This document shows, in pieces, positions 21,625 through 30,723 of a DNA stretch of 64,000 nt (positions are counted from its first letter, which is position 1; each line of letters opens with the position of its first letter). The notes under the pieces are model-generated. The model saw nothing but the letters and a program-made list of their open reading frames with translations. It ran no database searches and had not been told where the DNA came from. Source of the DNA: CAWGMT01 sp963823675 (GTDB lineage: Bacteria > Planctomycetota > Planctomycetia > Isosphaerales > Isosphaeraceae); the NCBI GenBank assembly GCA_963823675.1, contig CAWGMT010000013.1, positions 496,001 to 560,000 on the forward strand, in the 5' to 3' direction. Position numbers and translations under genes: made by a program.

Positions 21625-21855
21625 ATGAACCAACTTTCCCGAATTACTCTCGATCCGGCTGTCATGGGGGGCAAGGCGTGTATACGCGGTATGCGTGTCA
21701 CGGTTGGTACCGTCATCGGCCTGCTCGCGGCCGGGCGCGGCCGGGACGAGATCCTGAGCGCGTACCCCCACCTTGAGCCCGACGATATCGCCGAAGCATC
21801 GGCGTATGCAGCGTGGCGACTGCAGGAGACGGAGGTTCCACTGGGCGCGCCATGA
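21625..21855 (+). CDS. DUF433 antitoxin-like protein
   Basis: Started at the ATG of MNQLSRITLDP, which has AGGAAGGA just upstream, the product is 76 residues. It carries the DUF433 signature (DPAVMGGKACIRGMRVTVGT), a winged-helix type fold, and ends in a helix (EASAYAAWRLQE). DUF433 genes usually precede a DUF5615 PIN-like toxin and act as its antitoxin. Here the stop overlaps the start of a toxin remnant (ATGA at 21852), so the module is probably inactive. Confidence 0.85.
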   Translation: MNQLSRITLDPAVMGGKACIRGMRVTVGTVIGLLAAGRGRDEILSAYPHLEPDDIAEASAYAAWRLQETEVPLGAP

Positions 21856-22058
21856 GCCTCTTGGGCCCGATCGTGATGACGGCGTTACGCCGGCACGGAG
21901 CAGACTTGGTGGCTGGCGCGTTGGTCGTAGTTGACGAAGCTCGATGCCGCGTCCGGGTTTTGCCCTTTTTGCCGCCCAGGGGGAACGACCGTGATCCAGG
22001 CGTGCCCCGTCGGGGATCGGGAGGTCGGAACGTAAGGCCGGCATCACGCGGAACGTGA
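21852..22058 (+). pseudogene. Remnant of a DUF5615 PIN-like toxin
   Basis: The frame beginning ATGAGC overlaps the DUF433 stop. Its residues 13-45 (ALRRHGADLVAG, then ALVVVDEARCRVRVLP) look like the C-terminus of DUF5615 proteins. The N-terminal half with the catalytic Asp residues is absent and the tail is out-of-family. An internal deletion joined the start region to the tail. Identification rests on remembered family text. Confidence 0.5.
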
Positions 22059-22060
22059 TG
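22042..22060. repeat. Short palindrome with CGCGGA core
   Basis: CATCACG...CGTGATG around a CGGA centre. It has the same layout as the palindromes at 32071, 39702 and 47212, so it belongs to a dispersed palindrome family. It lies downstream of the toxin remnant. Confidence 0.5.
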
Positions 22061-22477
22061 ACTACAACTACGATTGCCCCGTTGCGAATGGGGAGGTCCG
22101 GAGGCCCTGAGCCAGCACACACGGCGCAATCCGAGGCGTGCGGCACGCTCGGATCATTTACACGAGCGATCCAATCGGCAAAGATGAATCAAACGGGATC
22201 TCCGGTCTGGACATAACGCCGTTCACGACAAGAACTCGAGTCGCCAGGATCTGGGAAATGCGGCCAACTTCCGTGCGATCTCGGACGACTGAATAGATCA
22301 GACGGTCCGTCGATTCGTCCGCCCCAGCGCAGGGCGCTGAGAGCGGATCGGCCAGTGTTGCGTGGATTGACGACACAACTTCGGTCAACTGGGTTCAAAG
22401 TTGGCGGATCGGGCCGCCGTTTCCCCATCGATTTGAGGATGATAAGGCCGTGGTCCTCGGCCACAGGGAGGTGTTCG

Positions 22478-23551
22478 GTGTTGCCTAGGGAATCTCGATA
22501 CTCGCGCCACGGACAACGCGCTATTCGCCGTTTGGATCTGACCGCCCTGGAGCAACTCGAGGCGCGGGAGCTGCTGGCGTTCAGCGACCTTGGTTTCTCC
22601 CTGCCCGACCTCATTATTTCCGGTGAAGCCGGCCGGACCGCAGCCTGGGGCGGAACTCTCAGTATTTCGGCATTCGTCCAGAACATCGGGGCCAGCACGA
22701 TCACCGAGCCGACTCAGCAGGCGCCGGGAGCCAGCAGCACGTCCGATGCCCCGGTTACGTCCGTGGCCGTCTATCTGACGCCGCATAAGCACTCGCTCGC
22801 CGGCGCCATCCTTCTCACCACGCTCTCAGTACCTTCCATCAGCCAGAACAGCGTGTATGAGTTGAACACGGCCCCGATTGCGCTTCCCTCTCATCCCCAG
22901 GGATTTGCCGGCGCTGGGGGAGTGTTCTACGTTCGTTTGATGGCCAACTCGTCGGGGACGGCGTTCGAAGCCAACCCCGCCAACAACGTCAGCAAGCCGA
23001 TCCCCGTCAAGGTGGTTGACCGGGCGTTGCCCAAGTTACGAGCAATCGCACTCGGCGTCCCGCCCGTGATGCAGCCGGGCGACACGATCAGCCCGACGAT
23101 CGAGGTCGAGAATTTCGGGACCGCGGGGACGATCAGTCAAGGATCGGTCGATGTAGCCCTGGTTGCCTCGGTCACCCCAACCTTCACCGCGGGCAGCTCG
23201 ATCATTTATCTCCAAACCATTTCCATAAACATCCCAGCGCTTTCCGAGACGCCCACCCAGGGAAATCCCGCCACATTTGGCGAGCAAAACCTGGTTCCGC
23301 CCAGCAACGTCGTCACGTTCACCATACCTCCCGTCACGCTGCCGACCAGTCCGTTGACTTACTATCTGGGCGTCGTGGTCGATCCGTACGGCACGCTGAA
23401 CCAGCTCAGCGTGCCCAAAAACGCCCTGGAATTGATTCAACGGGTAGGGCCGCCGATCGCGAACCTCCCGCCGGCCGGCGTCGTCGGTTCGGCCAATACG
23501 GGTGTGTTCCCGACGCCTGCCAACGGACAGCTCATCGGCAACCTCCCATGA
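22478..23551 (+). CDS. Exported protein with LEPR-type motif and CARDB-like domains
   Basis: GTG at 22478 has GGGAGG six bases upstream; the longer open frame has no support. The N-terminus is basic and holds RRLDLTALEQLEARELLAF, the planctomycete LEPRxLL-type sorting motif seen on very large secreted proteins. Two CARDB-like beta-sandwich segments follow (about residues 45-190 and 200-330: NSSGTAFEANPANNVS, MQPGDTISPTIEVENFG). About 357 residues, short for a LEPR protein. It probably sits on or outside the cell. No catalytic residues seen. Confidence 0.8.
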   Translation: MLPRESRYSRHGQRAIRRLDLTALEQLEARELLAFSDLGFSLPDLIISGEAGRTAAWGGTLSISAFVQNIGASTITEPTQQAPGASSTSDAPVTSVAVYLTPHKHSLAGAILLTTLSVPSISQNSVYELNTAPIALPSHPQGFAGAGGVFYVRLMANSSGTAFEANPANNVSKPIPVKVVDRALPKLRAIALGVPPVMQPGDTISPTIEVENFGTAGTISQGSVDVALVASVTPTFTAGSSIIYLQTISINIPALSETPTQGNPATFGEQNLVPPSNVVTFTIPPVTLPTSPLTYYLGVVVDPYGTLNQLSVPKNALELIQRVGPPIANLPPAGVVGSANTGVFPTPANGQLIGNLP

Positions 23552-23668
23552 CCGCGAGAAAAAGGGTCACTTGACCCTGGCGGCGGCTGGCTCCTACAAT
23601 CGGCTGCACTCCGGGTATCGGTCCCGGTCTCTGAGCCACCGCCGCCTTTCACCGACTCGATTCGCCTC

Positions 23669-24674
23669 ATGACTCGCCGCTACGTGAACCAATTGACGCA
23701 TGGTGAGTCGGTTGACGAGGCCTTCCTGGTTGCCGACAAACAGCTCCGGGCAAATCGCCAGGGAAACCTCTACCTGCAACTGGAGCTGCGCGACAAGACC
23801 GGCAGCATCGGCGCCCGGCACTGGAATTCGACCGAGGAGCTCGCTCAGACGTTCGAGCCGGGCGACTTCTTGCAGGTGCGCGGCAAGACCCAGGTCTTCC
23901 AGGGCTCGCTTCAGATCATTCTCTCGCACCTCGAGCCGGTCGATCCCGCGCACGTCGAACCGGAAGAGTTCCTGCCGCAAAGCTCGCAGAACGTGACCAA
24001 ACTGATGGCGAGACTGCGGGAGGTCTTGCTGGCGATGCGCAACCCTCACTTGCGCAGTTGTCGAATGTTTCCTGATCGACGACGAGTTTGTCCGTAAGTT
24101 CACTGCCGCGCCGGCCGGCGTCAAGAACCATCATGCGTACCAGGGCGGCTTGATCGAGCACGTGGTGACGCTTCTGAATGTCGCCGACCGCATCACCGAT
24201 CTTTACCCGGAAATCGACCGCGACCTGCTCTTGACCGGGATCTTTCTCCACGACATCGGCAAGATCGACGAGCTCTCGTATGAACGCGCATTCGCCTACA
24301 CCGACGAAGGGCAGCTCGTGGGTCATTTGATCATGGGAGTGGAGATGCTCTCCGAGAAGGCCGCCCGGTGCGCCGACCTGACGGGCGAGCCATTTCCCGC
24401 CGAGTTGCTCTTGCGGCTCAAGCACATGATTGCCAGCCACCACGGTGCGCACGAGTTCGGCAGCCCGAAGCTGCCGATGACGATCGAGGCGATAGCGCTT
24501 CATCTTCTCGACAACCTCGATGCCAAGGTCCACGCCTTCAGTCGCGAGATCCGCGACGACCCCAGCCGCGACTCGAGCTGGACGCCCTTTCAACCGAGCC
24601 TGGGGCGTCGTCTCTACAAGGGGCACCAAGAAGCCGGGCCAGGCGACGGGATCGTGCGCGGCTCAGAGGACTAG
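23669..24674 (+). CDS. YhaM-like 3'-5' exoribonuclease: OB-fold plus HD domain (one frameshift)
   Basis: Residues 1-110 form an OB-fold nucleic-acid binding domain (LYLQLELRDKTGSIGARHW). The frame breaks near 24055-24065 and continues to 24674 with an HD phosphohydrolase: His in HHAYQGGLIEHV, the HD pair in TGIFLHDIGKIDEL, His pair in HMIASHHG and a final Asp in HLLDNLDAK. About 335 residues, matching YhaM/CBF1-type exonucleases that trim RNA (and DNA). RNase R follows, so this looks like a small RNA-decay pair. The break is probably a sequencing error because both halves are intact. Confidence 0.85.
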
Positions 24675-24846
24675 CCGGCTCGTCGAGGAAGACGGAATGG
24701 AGCATACTGCTGCCTCTCAGTGATCTGCGCGGGCGCGACGAATGCGAGCGTCAGTGGACCTGATCGGTGGCGTCTCCCCGGGGTAGATAGAGCCGGCGGC
24801 GTTGCCGTACCATGGGGTCTTCTTGCGATCGAGCCGGGGGTGCGCG

Positions 24847-27017
24847 ATGACGAAATTCGCCGAGGCTGTCTTGAAACTTGTCGCCGAGTCAAGTTATACG
24901 CCCATCACCGTCAAGACGATGGCGCGGCGGCTCCAGATCGAGAGCGGCGATTACGCTGAGTTTCGCGCGGCCGTGAAACAACTGGTCAAGGAAGGCAAGC
25001 TCGATCTCGGCAAGGACAAGACCCTGCGCCCGCCAGATCGGGCCGGGATGATCGTCGGTCTGTTTCGACGGACGGCCAAGGGGTTCGGCTTCGTCCGTCC
25101 CCACGCGGCCGACGCACGAGTTGACCAGATCTACATCCCGCCTGACGCCAGCCGCGACGCTTCGAGCGGGGATGAGGTGGCCGTCAAGATCACCAAGCGG
25201 GCGAGCCAGCGGGGATTGAACGTCGAGGGACGAATCGTACGGGTCCTGTCGCGAGCCTCGGGCGTGTTCGTCGGCACATACTTCGAGAAGGGAAATGCCG
25301 GCTTCGTCCGGATTGACGGCACGACGTTCAACGATCCGATTTACGTGGGTGATCCCGGAGCCAAGGGGGCGAAGCCAGGCGAAAAGGTGGCTCTGGAGAT
25401 CGTTCGCTACCCCAGTCCTTATCTTGAAGGGGAGGGGGTCATCACCGAGATCCTCGGTGAGCGAGGCCAGCCCGGCGTCGATACGCTGACTGTCATCCGT
25501 GCCTTCGATATCCCCGACACCTTTGACGTCGCGGTGCTTGACGAGGCTCGCGAGCTGGCCAAGCAGTTCGACGAATCCGAGATCGGCACTCGTCTCGATT
25601 TGCGCTCCACCACGACCGTGACGATCGACCCGGCGGTGCGCGGGATTTTGACGACGCCATTTCGCTGGCTCGCGACTCGCGCGGCCACTGGACTCTCGGC
25701 GTCCATATCGCCGACGTGTCCTATTTCGTTCGTACCGGCTCGGTGCTTGACCGGACGGCGCGCGACCGCGGCACGAGCGTCTACCTGCCCGATCGCGTTA
25801 TTCCGATGCTTCCCGAGATCCTGTCGAACAGCCTGGCCAGCCTTCAGGCGGGCCATGCGCGCTACACCGTCAGCGTCCTCCTGGATTTCGATCCCCAAGG
25901 CGTGTTGACCGCCAAGCGCGCTGCGCGGTCGGTGATCAAGGTCACCCAGCGTTTCACCTACGAGCAGGCGATCGAAGTCATGAAGACGCCCCAGGAGCCT
26001 CATCCGGAGGTATCCTCGGAGACTTGCCGCTTGCTGGGCGAAATGCTCGAGCTCGCGATGATCCTGCGGCGCCGCCGGCTGGCCCGAGGTGCGCTCGAGC
26101 TGACGCTTCCCGAAATCGCAATCGACCTTGGAGAAAAGGGGCAGGTGACCGGTGCTCACCTCGTTGTGAATGACGAAAGCCATCAGGTCATCGAGGAGTT
26201 CATGCTTGCGGCCAACGAGGCGGTTGCCACGACCTTGACCGAACAGGGTTCCTCATTCCTGCGGCGAGTGCATCCCGACCCCGACCCGCACAAGCTCGCG
26301 GTTTTTGCCGAGTTCGTCCGCAGTCTCGGCCTGGTTCTCGATCAGGCCCAGGACCGCTTTGAGCTCCAGCGAATCCTCAAGGAGACAACCGGCCGGCCCG
26401 AGGAATACGCAGTCCACTATGGCTTGCTTCGAAGTCTCAAGCAGGCCCGATACACGCCCGAGCGGGAGGGCCATTACGCACTTTCCAGCAACGACTACTG
26501 CCATTTCACTTCGCCGATTCGCCGCTATCCCGACTTGCAGGTCCATCGGCAGCTCATCGCCTGGCTCGATGGGAAGAGGCCCCGCAACCACCATGACGAG
26601 TTGATCGTTCTGGGCCAGAACTGCACGCAGACCGAACGCAGAGCCGAAGCCGCCGAGCGCGAGCTGATCCGCCTCAAGCTGCTGACGTTCCTGGAGGACC
26701 AGGTTGGCAAGACTTTTCATGCGATCATCGTCGGCGTCGAGGAGTTCGGCCTGTTCTGTCGACTCTGCGAGCTGCCGGTCGAAGGGCTCATTCACGTCAC
26801 CAGCTTGGCGGATGACTACTACTATCTCGAGCCCGAAACCCACACGCTGATCGGGCGGCGTTCCGGCCGCCGCCACCGCCTCGGCGACCGCGAGCTCGTT
26901 CGGATCGCCCACGTCGATATCGACCGCCGCCAGCTTGATTTGGTTTTCGCCGACAGTCCGCCAGTCCGCCGCGAGCGCGAGCAATCCCCGTCAAAGAAAA
27001 GTAAGAGGCGACGATGA
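24847..27017 (+). CDS. rnr: Ribonuclease R (one frameshift in the active-site region)
   Basis: Processive 3'-5' exoribonuclease of the RNase II/R family. ATG at 24847 gives an N-terminal helix-turn-helix (MTKFAEAVLKLV), two cold-shock domains, the RNB catalytic domain and a C-terminal S1 domain (VGKTFHAIIVGVEEFGLF) with a basic tail (SKKSKRRR). The frame breaks near 25635, exactly where the metal-binding motif DPADARDFDDA should lie. Adding one base restores it and joins the two open frames into about 723 residues. A real break here would kill the enzyme, so an error is far more likely. Family residues such as HFTSPIRRYPDLQVHR are intact. Confidence 0.93.
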
Positions 27018-27058
27018 CAGGCCGCAGCCGCGGCTAAACGCTCCAGCCGGCCGGGCGT

Positions 27059-27361
27059 TCAAGAAACTTGCGAATCGGACACCTCCACAATCTCGCGAAT
27101 CCTGTCCGCGGATGGCAGCTCTACCACCAATGCGAGCCCGCACACATCTTCGATCTCGATCAACAGGTACCACCGGGAACACAGCAAACATGTTCCGAGC
27201 AACAAACCGGGTTGATTCTCATCCGGTTGATGTCGATCGATCCGCGTCTGACACTCAGGACACCAAAGTGTCTTGCTGCCTGGCGCCAACACGACCGGAC
27301 GAGCGACCAAATCGATGCTCAATGGGATCGGACCGGCGAGCATGGTCTTGACGGGCGACAT
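27059..27361 (-). CDS. Small zinc-ribbon protein
   Basis: ATG at 27361 is preceded by GGAGGGGGAACG and gives 100 residues. Residues about 30-65 hold two Cys pairs (WCPECQ and GTCLLCSRWY) separated by about 20 residues, a four-Cys zinc ribbon. The C-terminus is an amphipathic helix with LPSADRIREIVE. No family recognised; a nucleic-acid or protein adaptor role is possible. It is single, with a likely promoter upstream. Confidence 0.65.
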   Translation of the reverse strand: MSPVKTMLAGPIPLSIDLVARPVVLAPGSKTLWCPECQTRIDRHQPDENQPGLLLGTCLLCSRWYLLIEIEDVCGLALVVELPSADRIREIVEVSDSQVS

Positions 27362-27799
27362 CGTTCCCCCTCCGGCAAACTTGGAGTCATGGGCCGTCGG
27401 GAGATGCTTGCCGCACGTCCCTACGCGAATACAGCGATGTCCTCTACTTAGGCACTGAGTTGCTTTAAATATCATATTCGTCTCATGCATTCCTGCAATG
27501 CAAAAATCGTTAAAAAAAAGTTGAAGATGGGCCATTGTGCTTTATTTAAACCAATTCAATGCGGGTTTGCCTGATTTGCAGGGCGAATTAGTTTCTAGAA
27601 GTTAGAGTAGATAAACGACTTATGGAATTCGACTCAAGATTTGATCTTCACAAGCGGGCGGTCGCTCGTCACAATCTCGACCGCGCAGATCGGCCGACGA
27701 GAGGAATTGCTTTCTGTCCACTAAGTGTGCGATTGGTTTGGATTGCCGCGCGGTGCGCGCGTTTCCAGTAGAAATGACGGATAACAGGGAGGGAGTGCC
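27362..27799. other. AT-rich divergent intergenic region
   Basis: About 440 bases separate the divergent zinc-ribbon and HEAT genes. The stretch 27460-27620 is clearly more AT-rich than the window, which fits promoters for both sides. No gene seen. Confidence 0.5.
27471..27498 (-). promoter_or_regulatory. Candidate promoter of the zinc-ribbon gene
   Basis: On the minus strand, TTGCAG and TATGAT are separated by 16 bases, in AT-rich DNA about 110 bases upstream of the start at 27361. The -10 is good and the -35 weak. An imperfect GCATT/AATGC hairpin overlaps the -35. Confidence 0.35.
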
Positions 27800-28792
27800 G
27801 TGAGCAGAACAGGAATACCCGCATATATATTCGTTGTGGCCTTTGCAGGTTTTCTCATCGAACCACTGGCCTCCGGTCAAACCGTGGAACGAGACACGAC
27901 GATCACCGGTCCGCGTGGTCGTTCGATCGAGCGCAAAGTCGAGGTTCAGCGAGGTCGCGGCACGGTCGATCGCCAGGTCCAGATCAATCGGCCGGGCGGA
28001 ACGTTTGATCGCAACGTGCAGATCTCGCGGACGCCCGGCTCGCCGGGGCGTGGCGGAGGGTTCATCCCCGGTCCCTGGCCGCGTCCCGCATGGCTTCCGC
28101 GTCCGGTTCTGATCGGTCAGCCGGCGCCCGCATTTGGCTTTGGGTTACTGGCCGCCCCGATGCTCAATTTCTCGTTTGGAGGCGGAGGCGGGGGCGGAGG
28201 TTTCGGACAACCGCCGCTCGTTGGCGGCGTGCCTCCCGGCGCGATGGGCCCGGGTGCCCCTGGAGGCGGCGGAGCACCTCCTCCTCCCGATGAAGTCGCC
28301 TTGATGGCTCAACGGCTCCAGAATTTTCACGCCAATACACGCAAGGATGCCGCCTATGCACTCGGGCGTCTGGGTGATCCCCGTGCGATCCCGTCCCTGG
28401 TTCATGTTCTGAAATACGATAACTGGAAGGACGTGCGGATTGCCGCGGCCATCTCGCTTGGGGAGATCGGAGGCAATGAATCCGCGGTTGCACTCGAGCG
28501 CAGTGCGATCTACGACCACAAAGAAGAGGTCCGCAAGGCCTCGACCAACGCATTGGCCCGCCTGAACGCCAAGGCCAAGGCCGCCGCCGCGTCGATTCCC
28601 TCGCGCGCCCCATTTGGCCCCACCGCGCCGCCTCCTTCGAGCTCGGTACCGTCGCCATTCCGCGGGGAATCGGCTGCTCCCGAGAATTCGCCTCCGGCAG
28701 CAACGGCACCAGCCGGCGAACCTCCGCCCCAGAGCGACCTGACCCCACCGCCGCCTCCGTCGCCAGTCACTGATGGGCCACGCGGGAACTGA
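27800..28792 (+). CDS. Exported HEAT-repeat protein with Gly- and Pro-rich regions
   Basis: GTG at 27800 follows a GGGAGGGAG site. A signal peptide-like N-terminus (YIFVVAFAGFLIEPLASG) leads to a basic repeat-rich region (ERKVEVQRGRGTVDRQVQIN), a Gly/Pro-rich linker, and two to three HEAT repeats at about 175-255 (ALGRLGDPRAIPSLVHVL, AISLGEIGGNESAVAL). The last 70 residues are Pro/Ala-rich. It probably acts as a periplasmic or surface scaffold. Its 3' end overlaps the convergent GT39 gene by 26 bases. Confidence 0.75.
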   Translation: MSRTGIPAYIFVVAFAGFLIEPLASGQTVERDTTITGPRGRSIERKVEVQRGRGTVDRQVQINRPGGTFDRNVQISRTPGSPGRGGGFIPGPWPRPAWLPRPVLIGQPAPAFGFGLLAAPMLNFSFGGGGGGGGFGQPPLVGGVPPGAMGPGAPGGGGAPPPPDEVALMAQRLQNFHANTRKDAAYALGRLGDPRAIPSLVHVLKYDNWKDVRIAAAISLGEIGGNESAVALERSAIYDHKEEVRKASTNALARLNAKAKAAAASIPSRAPFGPTAPPPSSSVPSPFRGESAAPENSPPAATAPAGEPPPQSDLTPPPPPSPVTDGPRGN

Positions 28793-30656
28793 CTGAGGCG
28801 CGGCGCGAAGGTACGATCGGGTTCTGCTTGTAGCCGGTCAGTCCCTTGTATTCACGGCAGATCGCGATGTCCCAGGTTCCGACAACCACTCCCTGCTCCC
28901 GAACAAAAATCCGCTCGATCGAAACCAGGTGGTCAAATACGCCCTTCTCGATCATCTGGTTGGCGAAGTTGGGAGGCATGTTGGAGTCGTTGACGATGAT
29001 GGCCGCGCGTCCGCGAAAGGCGGCTTGCTCATGGCGCGGATTGGGGTGCCACAGGTCATGCTGGTTGACCGGCTGGGCCGTCATGCCGTAATTCCAGCTC
29101 AAGCAATACGTCTCGGGTTGACCGGGAAGATAGAACGAAAGGGTTGACGTCAGGGCGTAAGTCGGCGTCACGACGAACGGCGAGCCTCCCTCGGCCTGCA
29201 CGGCTGCCATCCGTTTCGCGACCTCTTCGGCAAGCTTCTTGTGGCCCCTCATCCGGCATGTCGGATCGATGCGCCGCAGTGGGGCCGGCAACCCTTTCGT
29301 GGACGCCGGAACCCATCGAGCGAACATCGGAAAAAACCATTCGGTGTGATGAAGGGCAATGACGGCGGCCACGGAGACACACCACGCGGCGATATAGGAC
29401 AGGGTGCGCCGGCCCCCACCGTGGAAGACCCTCTCCACGCGCATTCCGATCAAGATCACGAGCGATAGATATCCCGGCACCATCCAATTCGCCTCGGTCT
29501 CCCCCAGCAAGCTGGCGCCAAAACAAGCGGTCCAGATGACCCCCCAGAGGCAGAGCAGAAACATCAAACCCGCGTGCAGGGAGAGCCCCCTCACCTGGAC
29601 GTCGGCTTTCCTCTCCCCAACGGGGCGAGGGGAGTCAAGAAAGCCGCATTGCGTTCCTGATTTTTCCCTCTCCCCGTCGGGGAGAGGGTCAGGATGAGGG
29701 GGCCCGGATGCGGGCTGAGAGGTCTCGCTTTTTCTCGTGACCAAGATCAACGCCTGCACCAGGGCCGCGACACCCGCAATCCACCAGATCCCACCGAGAG
29801 CGGCGAAATCGCCCGCGACGAAGATCAGCACCGTCTTGATCCCACCCCACTGCGCCCGTGAGGAGAGCCCGACACGGTCCGCCAACTGGCCGAATGCAAC
29901 CCACTCGTGTTGAGCGTTCCAGGCCAGGATCGGCGCGAGCCCGAGAACGACGCAGAGAGACGACATCACCCAGTATCCCGGCTTTCTCAACTGGTGCCGG
30001 TGCGGAGGGTAGAAGAGCAGGAACAGGCCAATGGACGCCGGAAAAGCCAGCATGGTGTACTTGGCCAGGACGCCGAGGGCGCCGATCACTCCAGCCGCGA
30101 TCCAGGCTCGCGGTTCGCTGGTCTGCAAAGCTCGAAAGGTCCACACCGCCGCCCAGGTCCAGCAACACAGCAAAGGCGTGTCACAGGTCATCAGAACTCC
30201 ACCGATCGCCAGCACGGGAATAGCCGGCAACAAGAGGACGGCCAGAAGCGCCGACCGTTGCGAGCCGGTCGTCAGCGAACCGAGCCGGAATATCCCCCAG
30301 GCAGTAAGCGCTCCCAGAACAATCGCTGGAAACCGCAACGCGAACATCAATGAGCCGGTCAACCACCGGCTGAACGCACCCAGCATCTCGGTGGACAATC
30401 GCATCAACCAGGCGATCAGCGGTCCGCGCGCAAAGTAGCTCCACTCCAACCGGCGCGACCACTCCCAGAACTCGGCCTCGTCGCCGGAGAAATCCCAGTC
30501 GCAGCCGACCAGCAGAAACACAATCTGGCTGAGCGAGAAGACGAGGATCGCCGCGCATGCCCATTGCGCGCATGGATTCGCATCCAGGGACCCGGGAGCG
30601 GCCAGGGAACGGCGGGAAGGCTGACCCGCGTCTGATCGTGCGATCGTTCGTGACAT
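28767..30656 (-). CDS. GT39-family (ArnT/PMT-like) membrane glycosyltransferase carrying an in-frame repeat insertion
   Basis: About 629 residues with 10-12 membrane helices. The family signature sits in the first external loop: the acidic pair in FSGDEAEFWEWSRRLEWSYF, then GPLIAWLMRL. Such enzymes move a sugar from a polyprenyl-phosphate donor to lipid or protein outside the inner membrane. Between two helices (about residues 317-357) lies a segment that does not fit the family: PHPDPLPDGEREK and DSPRPVGERKADVQVRG. It is the translation of a palindromic repeat at 29586-29705 and keeps the frame open. Confidence 0.85.
   Translation of the reverse strand: MSRTIARSDAGQPSRRSLAAPGSLDANPCAQWACAAILVFSLSQIVFLLVGCDWDFSGDEAEFWEWSRRLEWSYFARGPLIAWLMRLSTEMLGAFSRWLTGSLMFALRFPAIVLGALTAWGIFRLGSLTTGSQRSALLAVLLLPAIPVLAIGGVLMTCDTPLLCCWTWAAVWTFRALQTSEPRAWIAAGVIGALGVLAKYTMLAFPASIGLFLLFYPPHRHQLRKPGYWVMSSLCVVLGLAPILAWNAQHEWVAFGQLADRVGLSSRAQWGGIKTVLIFVAGDFAALGGIWWIAGVAALVQALILVTRKSETSQPASGPPHPDPLPDGEREKSGTQCGFLDSPRPVGERKADVQVRGLSLHAGLMFLLCLWGVIWTACFGASLLGETEANWMVPGYLSLVILIGMRVERVFHGGGRRTLSYIAAWCVSVAAVIALHHTEWFFPMFARWVPASTKGLPAPLRRIDPTCRMRGHKKLAEEVAKRMAAVQAEGGSPFVVTPTYALTSTLSFYLPGQPETYCLSWNYGMTAQPVNQHDLWHPNPRHEQAAFRGRAAIIVNDSNMPPNFANQMIEKGVFDHLVSIERIFVREQGVVVGTWDIAICREYKGLTGYKQNPIVPSRRASVSSRVAHQ
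29586..29705 (+). repeat. Palindromic interspersed repeat inserted in the GT39 gene
   Basis: Two hairpins form this element: CTCTCCCCAACGGGGCGAGG and CCCTCTCCCCGTCGGGGAGAGGG, flanked by CCCTCA/TGAGGG ends. This is the widespread bacterial repeat whose translation reads PHPxPLPxGE. About 120 bases, a multiple of three, and free of stops in the coding frame. Confidence 0.75.
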
Positions 30657-30723
30657 GAAACCGAATTGTCGAAAAATTCCGGAAACGATCAAGTCGCTTT
30701 GGCGATTCTTCGTGGGGAGAGCC

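Noticed and set aside
22158..22388. Minus-strand open frame with RLIYSVVRDRTEVGRIS, perhaps a RelE-type toxin piece
   Set aside because: No ribosome site and only a short resemblance; it overlaps the leader of the LEPR gene.
25600..25700. Programmed frameshift in RNase R
   Set aside because: No slippery sequence is obvious, the family is not known for recoding, and the same kind of indel occurs in many unrelated genes here.
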